Origin: Gammaproteobacteria bacterium
GTDB lineage: Bacteria; Pseudomonadota; Gammaproteobacteria; Pseudomonadales; Pseudohongiellaceae
NCBI GenBank assembly: GCA_012960305.1
Contig: DUBM01000017.1
Span: 1 to 64,000 of the forward strand
Reading direction: 5' to 3'
Length of the DNA: 64,000 nucleotides
In this document: positions 1 to 8,469 of the stretch, in pieces
Layout of the letters: every line of letters starts with the position of its first letter
Numbering within the stretch: the first letter of the stretch is position 1
The notes under the pieces: model-generated
The model's input: only the letters and a program-made list of their open reading frames with translations
Told to the model about the DNA's origin: nothing
Database searches by the model: none
Position numbers and translations under genes: made by a program

Positions 1-386
1 ATCTCATTCGTGCCGAAATCGGAAGGCACATCGATCGTAAACAGAAATGGGTTGCGTCGTGGATAGAAATGGGTAGGCTGGCCCTGGTCAGCCGCTGCAA
101 AATCGTAGTCCTCGATCTCCAAGTCATCCAGTTCCCCTTCTCCCACAAACGAGAAATAGTTATCAGGACCTATGGATACATCTAATTCTTCTTCCCAATT
201 CGAATTCATGTACCCGAAGAAAAGCTTGTAAGAGCCGTCATCATTAGGCCACCAACCTTCATAAGCCGGCGATACAAATTCGCCGGACAGAACCATGAAC
301 CGACCCTGCCCATGAGCAACCTGAGTCGTGAGAAAAAGCGCCAGTATTAGTGCCAGCACTACTTGTTTTGTATAACATCCAATCAT
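1..386 (-). CDS. Exported protein of unknown function, C-terminus cut by window edge
   Basis: The minus strand from ATG at 386 reads through to base 1 without a stop, giving about 128 residues with the C-terminus outside the window. An N-terminal Sec signal (hydrophobic stretch VLALILALFL, likely cleavage after VAHG) is followed by an acidic domain containing GQPTHFYPRRNPF. I do not recognise a named domain. Its start lies 5 bases after the stop of the cytochrome/copper-monooxygenase-like gene, so the two are almost certainly co-transcribed and translationally coupled. A partner or accessory role for that oxidase-like protein is inference only. Confidence 0.75.
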   Translation of the reverse strand, partial: MIGCYTKQVVLALILALFLTTQVAHGQGRFMVLSGEFVSPAYEGWWPNDDGSYKLFFGYMNSNWEEELDVSIGPDNYFSFVGEGELDDLEIEDYDFAAADQGQPTHFYPRRNPFLFTIDVPSDFGTNE

Positions 387-391
387 TATTC

Positions 392-1852
392 TTACTCGCT
401 ATCTCCTCCACTGGATACTTCCGCAAGCGTTTCAGGAGCCCAGCATAAGGGGCAACCCACATCGTAATCGTTGCGGTCCTTCATATTGGCGCGGCGGATC
501 TCCATTTCTTCTTGGAATTCTTCTTCTGTCATAGTAACAGAATAACCCAGATCGATGAACATATTGGATACGGAGCGGCGGCCACCACCAGCCCAGTTCC
601 TAGCATCGGCTAAATTCGGATTTGATGCACTAGTATCCATGTAGCCTGTGGTATGCAAGATGGTGCCTTTAGGTAGCAAGGGCGCCTTATCTTCCTTATA
701 GATATACTGCTTCACCCAGTTGTGGTCATAACCTACGCAGTTCAGAGTGAACTGATTGTGACCCCAAATCGCCTCAAGGCACATGCGTACACCCGGAGCG
801 TGAAGGTGAGGCTCGAAAGCCATAATCTTAGTGTGCTCCTGCAATACAACATAGTTATGCACTTCTTGGTTGGGTTTGTTTGGAACGATATCAACGTCCA
901 CACCGTTGCCAGTTCGGGGGCCACGTTTAGTATATTTCGGCTCATAGCCATGGGGGAAAAAGTTGATACCAAACTCCAAATGGCCTATTGTTTCACGACC
1001 ATTGGAGTGCAGGTGCGCCGCATTAAGGTGCAGTGCTGAATTCGCCTGCAACAACCGACCAGCACTGTCCGGAAAAACATCACCATTACGACCCACTTCG
1101 TGAATCGGCCAACCAACACGGCTTTCAGGAAGGATGTAAGTACCATCTTCACTGAGCACCCCACTCGCGTAAGTCATGTGATGCCAGATCCAGCGCCCAC
1201 CCACTGTTCCACTTCCAATGTCGGTAGGAATATCGTTAAATTCCCGTACCTCGATGGATTTTACATAACGATCTTCGGTGAGCCCGGTGGGAACTATCCC
1301 TATATCACCCCACCAATCAGGGGCAATGGCAGGTTTTGTGAAATCTGGTCCGACTAGGACCAAATCCGGGTCGCCCAAAGTCCACGCGTCACCATCACTT
1401 AGCACCAGTGCAGGCGGTTCGTTATCAGGATCACCACGCGGTGCTCCGTTTTGCGCCCAGGCTTGGATCATGGCCAGCTCTAAATCAGACAATGAATAAT
1501 CACTCTCAAAGCCATCGATACCGATGTTTTTCTCTACGTACCAAGGCGGCATGGCTCCCATCCGGTCACGTATTGCAGTTCGATACATGATCACAGGTGC
1601 CCATGGACGTACTTCTTCGAAGGACGTAAACGACATCGGCCCACCACCTCCGGGTCGATGACATTGCACGCAGCTTCGCTGCAGAACAGGCGCTATATGG
1701 TCAGCGTAAGTTACATCACTAGGCTGGATGTCCCAATCGGCTACGTCATAATAATGGGGTTGGTGATTGGCGACACTGGCATCATGTGCCTGTGCCCAAG
1801 CAAAAACAGGGGTAAGCAGAAGGATTAGCGCGAGAAATTTTCTAGCAATCAT
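392..1852 (-). CDS. Cytochrome c / copper monooxygenase (PHM/DBM-like) fusion, periplasmic
   Basis: 486 residues with a Sec signal (cleavage near AWAQA). A c-type heme site, CVQCH, is at residues 61-65. The C-terminal part keeps the metal-ligand pattern of copper type II ascorbate-dependent monooxygenases (peptidylglycine hydroxylase family): HH at 224-225, HLH at 280-282, HLH at 349-351 and a lone Met at 431 in SNMF. In PHM the corresponding residues bind the two coppers. A CPLC motif near the C-terminus (467-470) lacks the heme His. The start has a good RBS (GGAGAA 6 bases upstream). It is a distant paralog of the protein at 35845-37218. Substrate unknown; oxidation of a small periplasmic substrate using cytochrome electrons is inference. 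Confidence 0.8.
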   Translation of the reverse strand: MIARKFLALILLLTPVFAWAQAHDASVANHQPHYYDVADWDIQPSDVTYADHIAPVLQRSCVQCHRPGGGGPMSFTSFEEVRPWAPVIMYRTAIRDRMGAMPPWYVEKNIGIDGFESDYSLSDLELAMIQAWAQNGAPRGDPDNEPPALVLSDGDAWTLGDPDLVLVGPDFTKPAIAPDWWGDIGIVPTGLTEDRYVKSIEVREFNDIPTDIGSGTVGGRWIWHHMTYASGVLSEDGTYILPESRVGWPIHEVGRNGDVFPDSAGRLLQANSALHLNAAHLHSNGRETIGHLEFGINFFPHGYEPKYTKRGPRTGNGVDVDIVPNKPNQEVHNYVVLQEHTKIMAFEPHLHAPGVRMCLEAIWGHNQFTLNCVGYDHNWVKQYIYKEDKAPLLPKGTILHTTGYMDTSASNPNLADARNWAGGGRRSVSNMFIDLGYSVTMTEEEFQEEMEIRRANMKDRNDYDVGCPLCWAPETLAEVSSGGDSE

Positions 1853-2160
1853 TGCAGTTTCTCCAAAAATAGAGCTTTTATGTTATTAGGTTGTTATGCA
1901 GGTATCTGTTCTTTATAGCAATTACTATAGAATTATTAAGCAGAATTCTACTCGAAAGCGGATTGCGAAAGCGGGTAAGTCACAATAAGTTGCAATCGAT
2001 AGCCGCAGTCCATGAATTCTCGCAAAACTAGCTCTGAGAATAAGAGTTTCCTAGCGAAAAGTCCACGAAATTAGCTGCCTGATAAGCTTGATACGCGATA
2101 ATTAAGCTCTCACACCAAGAGCCATAAGCTAGGCTCAATTTTAGCACTAATTGGCCTGGT
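1853..2160. other. Intergenic, no feature seen
   Basis: About 308 bases between two minus-strand genes. I see no open reading frame worth calling and no strong terminator hairpin. It may carry the promoter for the copper-monooxygenase-like gene. Confidence 0.5.
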
Positions 2161-3834
2161 TTAATCTGGTAACGCAAACGCTGTCAGAGTGGTGCCTGAA
2201 GGTATTAAAACGTGCTGCTTTCCATCCAGTAAGTAAGTGGTCGCCGCTGCACCCCAAATCCGAGACCCGGTCTGATAATGCCAGAGATTTTTACCGGACT
2301 CGACATCGAAAGCCATGAAATTACCCTCATGGTCCCCCGCAAATACCAGCCCTGCCGCCGTGGTCATAACACCACCAAAAGTCGGTGAAGGGTAAGTAAA
2401 TTCCCAGCGCAGCTCACCGGTGTGAACATCCAATGCTCGCAAGGCACCGGAGCCCTGCTCACCATCGATGAAGACAACACCACCAAAAGAAGATTGGCCC
2501 GTAACATAACGTGGCTCTTCTGGAACAAAGGTTGCACAGGTCTCCCGTGCCGTAAGAATGAATAAATCCAGATCAGGGTAAAACGATGGTGGCATAAAAT
2601 TAGTACTGCCCCACGGGTCGGGTAGACAACCTTTGCTGCCATCATTCAGTACGATGGGGCGACCATCAGCGCCAATCTCTCGCGCCCAACTCGTTGCAGT
2701 AAAGGGTTTGCCTAAAAGCAATTCGCCGCTGACTCTATCCAACACATAGAAAAAACCATTACGATTTCCAACCATTACCACCCTTCGGTCTTGACCGTTC
2801 CACTCGATATCTGCCAGCACTGGCATGTGATTCGAATCCCAATCATTGATGTCATGGGGTGTAAATTGGTAGTGCCATTTCAATTCTCCGGTGTCAGCAT
2901 CAAGAGCAACTAGAGAATTTGAATAAAGGTTATCACCGAGGCGGGTGTCACCGAAATAATCTGGATTCGGATTTCCAACACCCCAGTAGATTAGATTCAA
3001 ATCCGGGTCATAGCTGCCATTCATCCAGGTTCCACCCCCACCGCGAGAGAGCACTTCAGGGTCTGGAGGCCAAGTCTCGCTGCCCGGTTCTCCCAGGGCT
3101 GGAATAGTATGAAAACGCCAGATTTGTTCTCCGGTAGCAGGATCATAAGCGTCGATAAAACCACGAGTCGCATATTCGCCACCGGAAATACCGACGATCA
3201 CTTTGTCATCTAACACTAGTGGAGCAAGAGTCGCGGAATAACCTGTTTTGTAGTCAGCCAGCTGGATGTCCCAAAGAACATCTCCTGTTCGACGATCAAA
3301 AGACACAAGGTGGGCGTCAAGTGTCACCATAAAGAGTTGATTTCCCAACATACCAAAACCACGATTAACCGGAGCACTGGCTCCATAGGTTAAATCATTG
3401 GGTAAATCACGACGGTACTGCCAAAAAGATCGCCCTGTACGTGCATCGATCGCCCAGGCGAAATTGTTCGAGCCAGTTACATAAAGAATGCCATCGTCCA
3501 TAAGCGGTGATGTTTCAAATCCACGGCCACGGGTGGTGGTCCCGGTTTGAAATGTCCATAGAGGTCGAAGTTGATCAACATTTTCCGGGGTTATTTGTTG
3601 CAGAGGACTATGTCGCTTCCCACTGTAGTCTCCTGAGAATGTGAGCCAGCGAGAGGGGTCATCAAAACCTTGCAAAATATCTTCATAGACCGGACCTGCA
3701 TTGTTTGGGATTCCTGAACTGGAAGCCGTATTGCTTTGCCCCATCAGACTGCTGCTCAACCCCAGACAGAGAGTGCTGAAAATCAATTTCCAAAATAATT
3801 TGTTTTGCATTTCGAATAAATCTCGCTTAGTCAT
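2161..3834 (-). CDS. PQQ-dependent alcohol dehydrogenase (methanol/ethanol dehydrogenase family)
   Basis: 557 residues: Sec signal, then an eight-bladed quinoprotein propeller with repeated blade motifs of the ALDADTGELKW type. The catalytic region reads TPHDINDWDS, placing Asp331 where the base of methanol dehydrogenases lies and Asp333 two residues on. This DxD pattern is associated with lanthanide-dependent XoxF-type enzymes, so rare-earth use is possible but unproven. There is no C-terminal heme domain. The upstream diheme cytochrome c gene ends 42 bases before it and is the likely electron acceptor. An internal ATG at 3810 is an alternative start that gives a shorter signal n-region; neither start has a strong RBS. 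Confidence 0.88.
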   Translation of the reverse strand: MTKRDLFEMQNKLFWKLIFSTLCLGLSSSLMGQSNTASSSGIPNNAGPVYEDILQGFDDPSRWLTFSGDYSGKRHSPLQQITPENVDQLRPLWTFQTGTTTRGRGFETSPLMDDGILYVTGSNNFAWAIDARTGRSFWQYRRDLPNDLTYGASAPVNRGFGMLGNQLFMVTLDAHLVSFDRRTGDVLWDIQLADYKTGYSATLAPLVLDDKVIVGISGGEYATRGFIDAYDPATGEQIWRFHTIPALGEPGSETWPPDPEVLSRGGGGTWMNGSYDPDLNLIYWGVGNPNPDYFGDTRLGDNLYSNSLVALDADTGELKWHYQFTPHDINDWDSNHMPVLADIEWNGQDRRVVMVGNRNGFFYVLDRVSGELLLGKPFTATSWAREIGADGRPIVLNDGSKGCLPDPWGSTNFMPPSFYPDLDLFILTARETCATFVPEEPRYVTGQSSFGGVVFIDGEQGSGALRALDVHTGELRWEFTYPSPTFGGVMTTAAGLVFAGDHEGNFMAFDVESGKNLWHYQTGSRIWGAAATTYLLDGKQHVLIPSGTTLTAFALPD

Positions 3835-3876
3835 TGTTAGGCTTTGCTCGGTTCGTTTGTCGAATTATTATTTCAG

Positions 3877-4716
3877 CTAAATCGAGAGTCGGCGCCCTCG
3901 CCTGGACTGTAGATAACTTAAAATGTCGTTAACATCAGCTTCAGTTAGCGCAGATTCTGAAAAAACCGGCATTAGAGAGTCAGCCTCACGAGTGAACTGA
4001 ATCAATTCTGTTTTGTTAAAAGCTCTGAGAACTTGTTCGCTATCCATTAGCTGCACTGAAAAAGCATCTTCACTCTTGACCGTACCCTGCACTCGCTCAT
4101 TGGTTGCAGTCGTTAGGGACACTGGTTTGAATCGACGACCTATTGAGGAGCTAGGTTCACGCAGTGAATTTACCAGCGATGCCAATGAACGACGCCCCGT
4201 AATAGTGGAAAGGTCCGGTCCAAGACTACCTCCGGCACCATCAACCCGATGACAGCGAGAGCAATTTTCGATAAACATATTTCGCCCTCGGTCTGCATTA
4301 CCTACTACGGTTTCATTAGTACCGCTTACGGCAATGCTTCTTAGGTAAGAAACAGTCATCCATATCTCAGGATCAGGATTTTGATGCGGCGGCATAATAC
4401 TGCCAGCAACACCTTCTTTAATCGTCTCGAAAACACTGGCGTCAGTGGTTGTCTGCCGGGCCCATATCAGCGTAAGATCCGGCGCATCAATGCTATCTAT
4501 ACCCCTCGCGTCAGCACCGTGGCACGTTGCGCATTGCGCACGAAAAATAGCACCACCCGCTTGAGCAGCCCGAGGATCATATTCTAGCGGATTCACTCCT
4601 TGCGCTTGAGAAAGGTTGGCCAAGAAAACAAACGCTATAGCTGCAATCGCTGAACAAACTGATGAAACTTCATCTCGACTTTTATTTCGGACAAAACTTA
4701 TACTAAGAGATATCAC
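3877..4716 (-). CDS. Diheme cytochrome c with planctomycete-type heme-binding domain
   Basis: 279 residues. After a signal peptide (cleavage near LSQAQ) come two c-type heme motifs: CATCH followed by GADARG, and CSRCH followed by RVDGAGG. The second half resembles the putative heme-binding domain TIGR02603, with GPDLSTITGRR and a C-terminal helix ending DILSYLQSRRGRR. The start codon is GTG at 4716; no in-frame ATG precedes the signal peptide, and the RBS is weak. It is the first gene of a minus-strand operon with the PQQ dehydrogenase 42 bases downstream, so it probably accepts electrons from that enzyme in the periplasm. Confidence 0.85.
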   Translation of the reverse strand: MISLSISFVRNKSRDEVSSVCSAIAAIAFVFLANLSQAQGVNPLEYDPRAAQAGGAIFRAQCATCHGADARGIDSIDAPDLTLIWARQTTTDASVFETIKEGVAGSIMPPHQNPDPEIWMTVSYLRSIAVSGTNETVVGNADRGRNMFIENCSRCHRVDGAGGSLGPDLSTITGRRSLASLVNSLREPSSSIGRRFKPVSLTTATNERVQGTVKSEDAFSVQLMDSEQVLRAFNKTELIQFTREADSLMPVFSESALTEADVNDILSYLQSRRGRRLSI

Positions 4717-5023
4717 GTTATTATTCTTTTAATTGTGTTTATTATTTAATGGGGGCTATTACACTTATTGAAATACCAAGACTCTTGAGAATAACACCTA
4801 GACATTCCGCTGGCGAGAGCCCCTTCACTGCTCACTTTCCGATTCGATTGCGAATCGCCCAGTTGACAAGACACAGCCATTAGTTTAATTCTATGCTTCT
4901 CAGAAATAAGCTCCAAGCTATGCAGAGTACAATTTAGAACACCATAGAGAGCTTAATAATTAGTCATTCTTACAAATTATTAACTGTCAAATCAATATCA
5001 TCATAACAATATCGGAGAAAGGG
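4717..5023. other. Divergent intergenic region
   Basis: About 307 bases between the minus-strand cytochrome/PQQ operon and the plus-strand cupin gene. A TTGACA at 4863-4868 is a possible -35 box for the plus strand, but the sequence 16-18 bases further on matches a -10 box poorly. No ORF or hairpin was found. Confidence 0.4.
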
Positions 5024-5479
5024 ATGAGTCACAGTCCGAACACAAATCGAAAAACCAAAGAAATACTGACATCAGTTTGTGCTGCTCTAGTACTTAGCGC
5101 AGTAGTTTTCGTCACACAAACAGGCAGCATCTTAGCTCAATCAAGTAATTTTCAGGGGGGCTCACCGGTGGTAACTCAGGCCCCCGATATGACTAGCATC
5201 AGAATTTTGTTTCCTGCTGGAGTAAGGTCTTCATGGCATACCCATACTTGGGGACAGCTACTGATGATCGAAGATGGAGTTGGCATGCATCAAACAAGGG
5301 GTGGCCCTATCTATGAGCAGCGTCCTGGTGAACCTTGGTGGACAGGACCTGATATAGAGCACTGGCACGGAGCACATCCTGATATGGATGCTCACCAGCT
5401 AACTATTTATGAAGGCAGTGTGGTTTGGTTAGATCCTGTTACTGATGATCAATATAACGGGATGAGAATGCGCCCGTAG
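5024..5479 (+). CDS. Secreted cupin-fold protein
   Basis: 151 residues with an N-terminal hydrophobic signal (cleavage near ILAQS) and a single small cupin barrel. Metal-binding-type motifs are visible: SSWHTHTWGQ and, later, HWHGAHPDMDAHQ, which supply several His ligands. It resembles quercetinase or (R)-mandelonitrile-lyase-type cupins of the carboxymuconolactone-associated group. The enzymatic activity is not decidable. The RBS GGAGAAAGGG lies directly before the ATG. The gene is monocistronic, followed by a strong terminator. Confidence 0.8.
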   Translation: MSHSPNTNRKTKEILTSVCAALVLSAVVFVTQTGSILAQSSNFQGGSPVVTQAPDMTSIRILFPAGVRSSWHTHTWGQLLMIEDGVGMHQTRGGPIYEQRPGEPWWTGPDIEHWHGAHPDMDAHQLTIYEGSVVWLDPVTDDQYNGMRMRP

Positions 5480-5526
5480 ATCACTTTATACACTAGATTG
5501 CTTTAAACAATTTCTGATAGCACCAA

Positions 5527-5568
5527 ACTAAAAAAGGCGACTCGAGTAATCGGTTCGTCTTTTTTAGT
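5527..5568 (+). terminator. Rho-independent terminator after cupin gene
   Basis: Inverted arms at 5527-5540 (ACTAAAAAAGGCGA) and 5555-5568 form a 14-bp stem with one G-U pair and a 14-base loop. A-rich and T-rich flanks mean it could work in both directions. Confidence 0.8.
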
Positions 5569-5862
5569 GAATTAGCATTATTGGTTTCTCGAGCTGACAA
5601 TGCTAGTCAGTTCGATATTGCCCTCTCCTCGTAAATATCACTCAGTCTCAAGCTTGAAAATGCATCACTTTCTCAAGGTTACTTAACGTAATTTTTCTCC
5701 AGTAATTTCAAGCAGGATCGTTTACTCCATCTCCACTTGAGCTTTATACTCGCCTCCTAATCGCTATCTTCTGGAGTACAGGCAGGAATATAACTGCCAT
5801 TTGGGTAGATCCGAGTTTTTGTTCCAATCATTGGGGGCTCCGCTGGAGATAAGGAACACATT
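5569..5862. other. Intergenic upstream of beta-helix operon
   Basis: About 294 bases between the terminator and the next ATG. Nothing was recognised except the RBS AAGGA before 5863. It presumably contains the promoter of the two-gene lipoprotein operon. Confidence 0.4.
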
Positions 5863-7071
5863 ATGAAAAATTACATTATTAAAATTATTTTAATAAATTG
5901 TCTTTTCGGACTTCTTGTTGCCTGCGGTCAGGATGAACCAATAGCGCCAGAACTTAGTTTCGAGGAGTCATTGCAGCAACAACTGATTCAAGCCCAACCT
6001 GGCGACATCATTGAAATTAAAGCTGGAGTGCACGAACTGAGCCGAAGCCTTTCCTTGAATGTATCAGGCGTCACAATTCGAGGCGCTGGTAGAGACAGTT
6101 CAATCTTATCTTTTAAAAACCAAATGCAAGGTGCCGAAGGACTTATCGTTACCGCCGATGATTTTGTCATCGAAGATCTAGCTATCGAAGACACTGTAGG
6201 AGACGCGCTAAAAATTAATGAAAGCAACAATGTCATTGTCCGCAGAATTCGAACGGAGTGGACCGGTGGTGCACTAAGCTCTAATGGCGCGTATGGAATT
6301 TATCCGGTCCAATCCAATAATATTTTGATCGATGATGTAGTGGTTATTGGGGCCTCGGATGCCGGAATTTATGTCGGTCAGTCTTCGCAAATTATCGTTC
6401 GCAATTCACGTGCTGAATACAATGTTGCGGGTATCGAAATAGAGAATTCTACATTTGCAGATGTTTATAACAACATCGCAACTAACAATACTGGCGGAAT
6501 TCTAATATTCGATTTGCCTAATTTGCCGATTCAAGGTGGCCGCAATACGCGAGTCTTCAATAATCAAGTTTTTGAAAACAACACCCCGAATTTTGCTCCA
6601 GAAGGAAATATTGTTGGTGAAGTTCCTGCGGGTACCGGCATGATGATTTTGGCAAACGATGAAATAGAAGTCTTCGATAATAATTTTACTGACAATGACA
6701 CTACCTCGATCCTGATTGTCAGCTATTACATCACTGAACGCCCTTTTGATGATCCAAACTATGATCCCTTCCCAGAATCAATCTATATTCATGACAATGA
6801 AATCAATGGTGGGGGCACCAATCCTGATTCTGAGCCACTGCAATTATTACAATCCTCTATGGGTGGACAAGCTATTCCAGACATCGTTTGGGATGGAACT
6901 GTAGTGCCTGGTAAAACAGCAGATCAGGTTCTTTGCCTGGGAGATAGCAATGGCGCGAGCTTTGTAAATTTGGATGCTGGTAACGGATTTGCGGCCCCTA
7001 CATTTGACAGCACAGTCCACAGCTGCTCATTACCGAGTCTTTCCGTTATCTCACTAAGCTCGGCCCTATGA
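5863..7071 (+). CDS. Parallel beta-helix repeat lipoprotein (TIGR03805-like)
   Basis: 402 residues. The N-terminus is a lipoprotein signal with lipobox LVAC (Cys at about residue 21). The body is a right-handed parallel beta-helix, with Asn/Val/Ile-rich turns such as NNVIVRRIR, NNILIDDVVV and SQIIVRNSRA. The same gene order next to an SO_2930-type diheme cytochrome is a described neighbourhood (families TIGR03805/TIGR03806). The stop overlaps the start of the cytochrome gene (ATGA), so translation is coupled. The role is not established; a cell-envelope protein working with the cytochrome is likely. Confidence 0.85.
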   Translation: MKNYIIKIILINCLFGLLVACGQDEPIAPELSFEESLQQQLIQAQPGDIIEIKAGVHELSRSLSLNVSGVTIRGAGRDSSILSFKNQMQGAEGLIVTADDFVIEDLAIEDTVGDALKINESNNVIVRRIRTEWTGGALSSNGAYGIYPVQSNNILIDDVVVIGASDAGIYVGQSSQIIVRNSRAEYNVAGIEIENSTFADVYNNIATNNTGGILIFDLPNLPIQGGRNTRVFNNQVFENNTPNFAPEGNIVGEVPAGTGMMILANDEIEVFDNNFTDNDTTSILIVSYYITERPFDDPNYDPFPESIYIHDNEINGGGTNPDSEPLQLLQSSMGGQAIPDIVWDGTVVPGKTADQVLCLGDSNGASFVNLDAGNGFAAPTFDSTVHSCSLPSLSVISLSSAL

Positions 7072-8171
7072 AAGGACCATCTTTGCGCCTGATTGCAACC
7101 TGTATTTTTACTACTCTTTGCATTAGCGCCTGCTCGGACTCTAGTCCAGTCTTTCATGATTCAGACAGCCCCCAGCGGCTGTCTGAGTGGAACCTGTTTA
7201 GCCTTTCCACCACTGAATTTAGTCCAGTAGAGGCTAGTCTTGTATTTCGGCCAACCAACCAATTATTTACAGATTATGCACATAAATTGCGCACTCTCTG
7301 GCTTCCACAAGGCGAGCAAGCCACTCTAGCTGATGGAGAAATCGACTATCCGAGAGGAACCATACTCAGTAAAACTTTTTATTATCCACTTAATGCAAAC
7401 GGTGAGCTCGTTAAAGTAGCTGACCCGGGACTTAAGACTCTCGACCTTCGAAAGAATGTAATTATCGAAACCCGTCTACTAGTTAAAAGAACCAATGGCT
7501 GGACTGCCTTTCCTTATGTTTGGAATGACGCACAAACAGAAGCATTCCTTCGTGTCGCTGGCGCGAGTAAAAACATTAGCTTAAAAAGTGACGCCGGAAG
7601 CTTAGATTTTACTTATTTTGTTCCTAATGAGAATCAATGCTCAGCCTGTCATGTTACCGAACACCCACACGGTGAAATGCACCCCCTTGGCGCTATTGCA
7701 TCACAACTCAATGCTCGCTTTTCTCTAGATGATACAAATTCACTTTTGCAGACGGAAATTTTACAAGAAAGGAATTGGCTACAAAGCATGCCTGAAATCG
7801 AAGAAACTTTGTCTTGGATGGATGAGAGCCTCGATACCGATACCAGAGCGCTTGCTTATTTAAATATCCACTGCGGCCACTGCCATAATCCTAATGGCGC
7901 CGCCGATACATCAGCTCTATTGCTAGACGGCTCACACGATATATCGATCAATCTAGGAGTTTGTAAGCCTCCTGTAGCAGCCGGGGGGGGTGCTGGCGAT
8001 CTACTCTACGGTATTGTTCCTGGAATTCCTGAGGAATCCATCCTCATTTACCGCATGAACACAACGGCACCTGATGAAATGATGCCAGAGTTGGGCCGTT
8101 CACTTATTCACAACGAAGGTGTGGAGCTAATACATTCTTGGATATCGCAATTACCTGGTAATTGCCCATAA
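7068..8171 (+). CDS. SO_2930-family diheme c-type cytochrome lipoprotein
   Basis: 367 residues with lipobox ISAC near residue 22. Two heme motifs are visible, CSACH (followed by VTEHPHGEMHPLG) and CGHCH (followed by NPNGAADTSALLL), which fits the HNE_0200/SO_2930 family (TIGR03806). The ATG overlaps the TGA of the beta-helix gene by 4 bases. The protein would be anchored in the periplasm or outer membrane. No catalytic function is known for the family, so an electron-transfer role is inferred from the hemes only. Confidence 0.88.
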   Translation: MKGPSLRLIATCIFTTLCISACSDSSPVFHDSDSPQRLSEWNLFSLSTTEFSPVEASLVFRPTNQLFTDYAHKLRTLWLPQGEQATLADGEIDYPRGTILSKTFYYPLNANGELVKVADPGLKTLDLRKNVIIETRLLVKRTNGWTAFPYVWNDAQTEAFLRVAGASKNISLKSDAGSLDFTYFVPNENQCSACHVTEHPHGEMHPLGAIASQLNARFSLDDTNSLLQTEILQERNWLQSMPEIEETLSWMDESLDTDTRALAYLNIHCGHCHNPNGAADTSALLLDGSHDISINLGVCKPPVAAGGGAGDLLYGIVPGIPEESILIYRMNTTAPDEMMPELGRSLIHNEGVELIHSWISQLPGNCP

Positions 8172-8469
8172 TAGTTTTGCCTGCAGTGCGGATGAATGTA
8201 CTTTAATGCGCGCTGGAACAGGTAAGTCAGCAATAAATTGCAGCGCTCGACTATAATATTAATGCTGAAAAACTTAGCATTCAAGCAGTAATGCTTTCTC
8301 TGACCGCAAAGCCTAGGGACAATAGCCCAATCTTCTCTGTAACTTTGTCTGCACCGTTTAATGTCGATGAGGCTATTACTTCAAACGATTGCAGATAGCC
8401 CTAGCCAGGTATGCGTTGTAGACTGGAGCCTCCCCATCATTAACAAAGTCAAAGGCCTTACTTAGTTTG

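Noticed and set aside
722-1039. Plus-strand ORFs inside the copper-monooxygenase-like gene
   Set aside because: They are shadows of the minus-strand gene, which has clear motifs.
3810-3834. Choosing ATG 3810 as the start of the PQQ dehydrogenase
   Set aside because: Neither start has a clear RBS; kept the longer form and noted the alternative.
4863-4891. Promoter with perfect TTGACA upstream of the cupin gene
   Set aside because: The matching -10 box is poor, so it is not called as a promoter.
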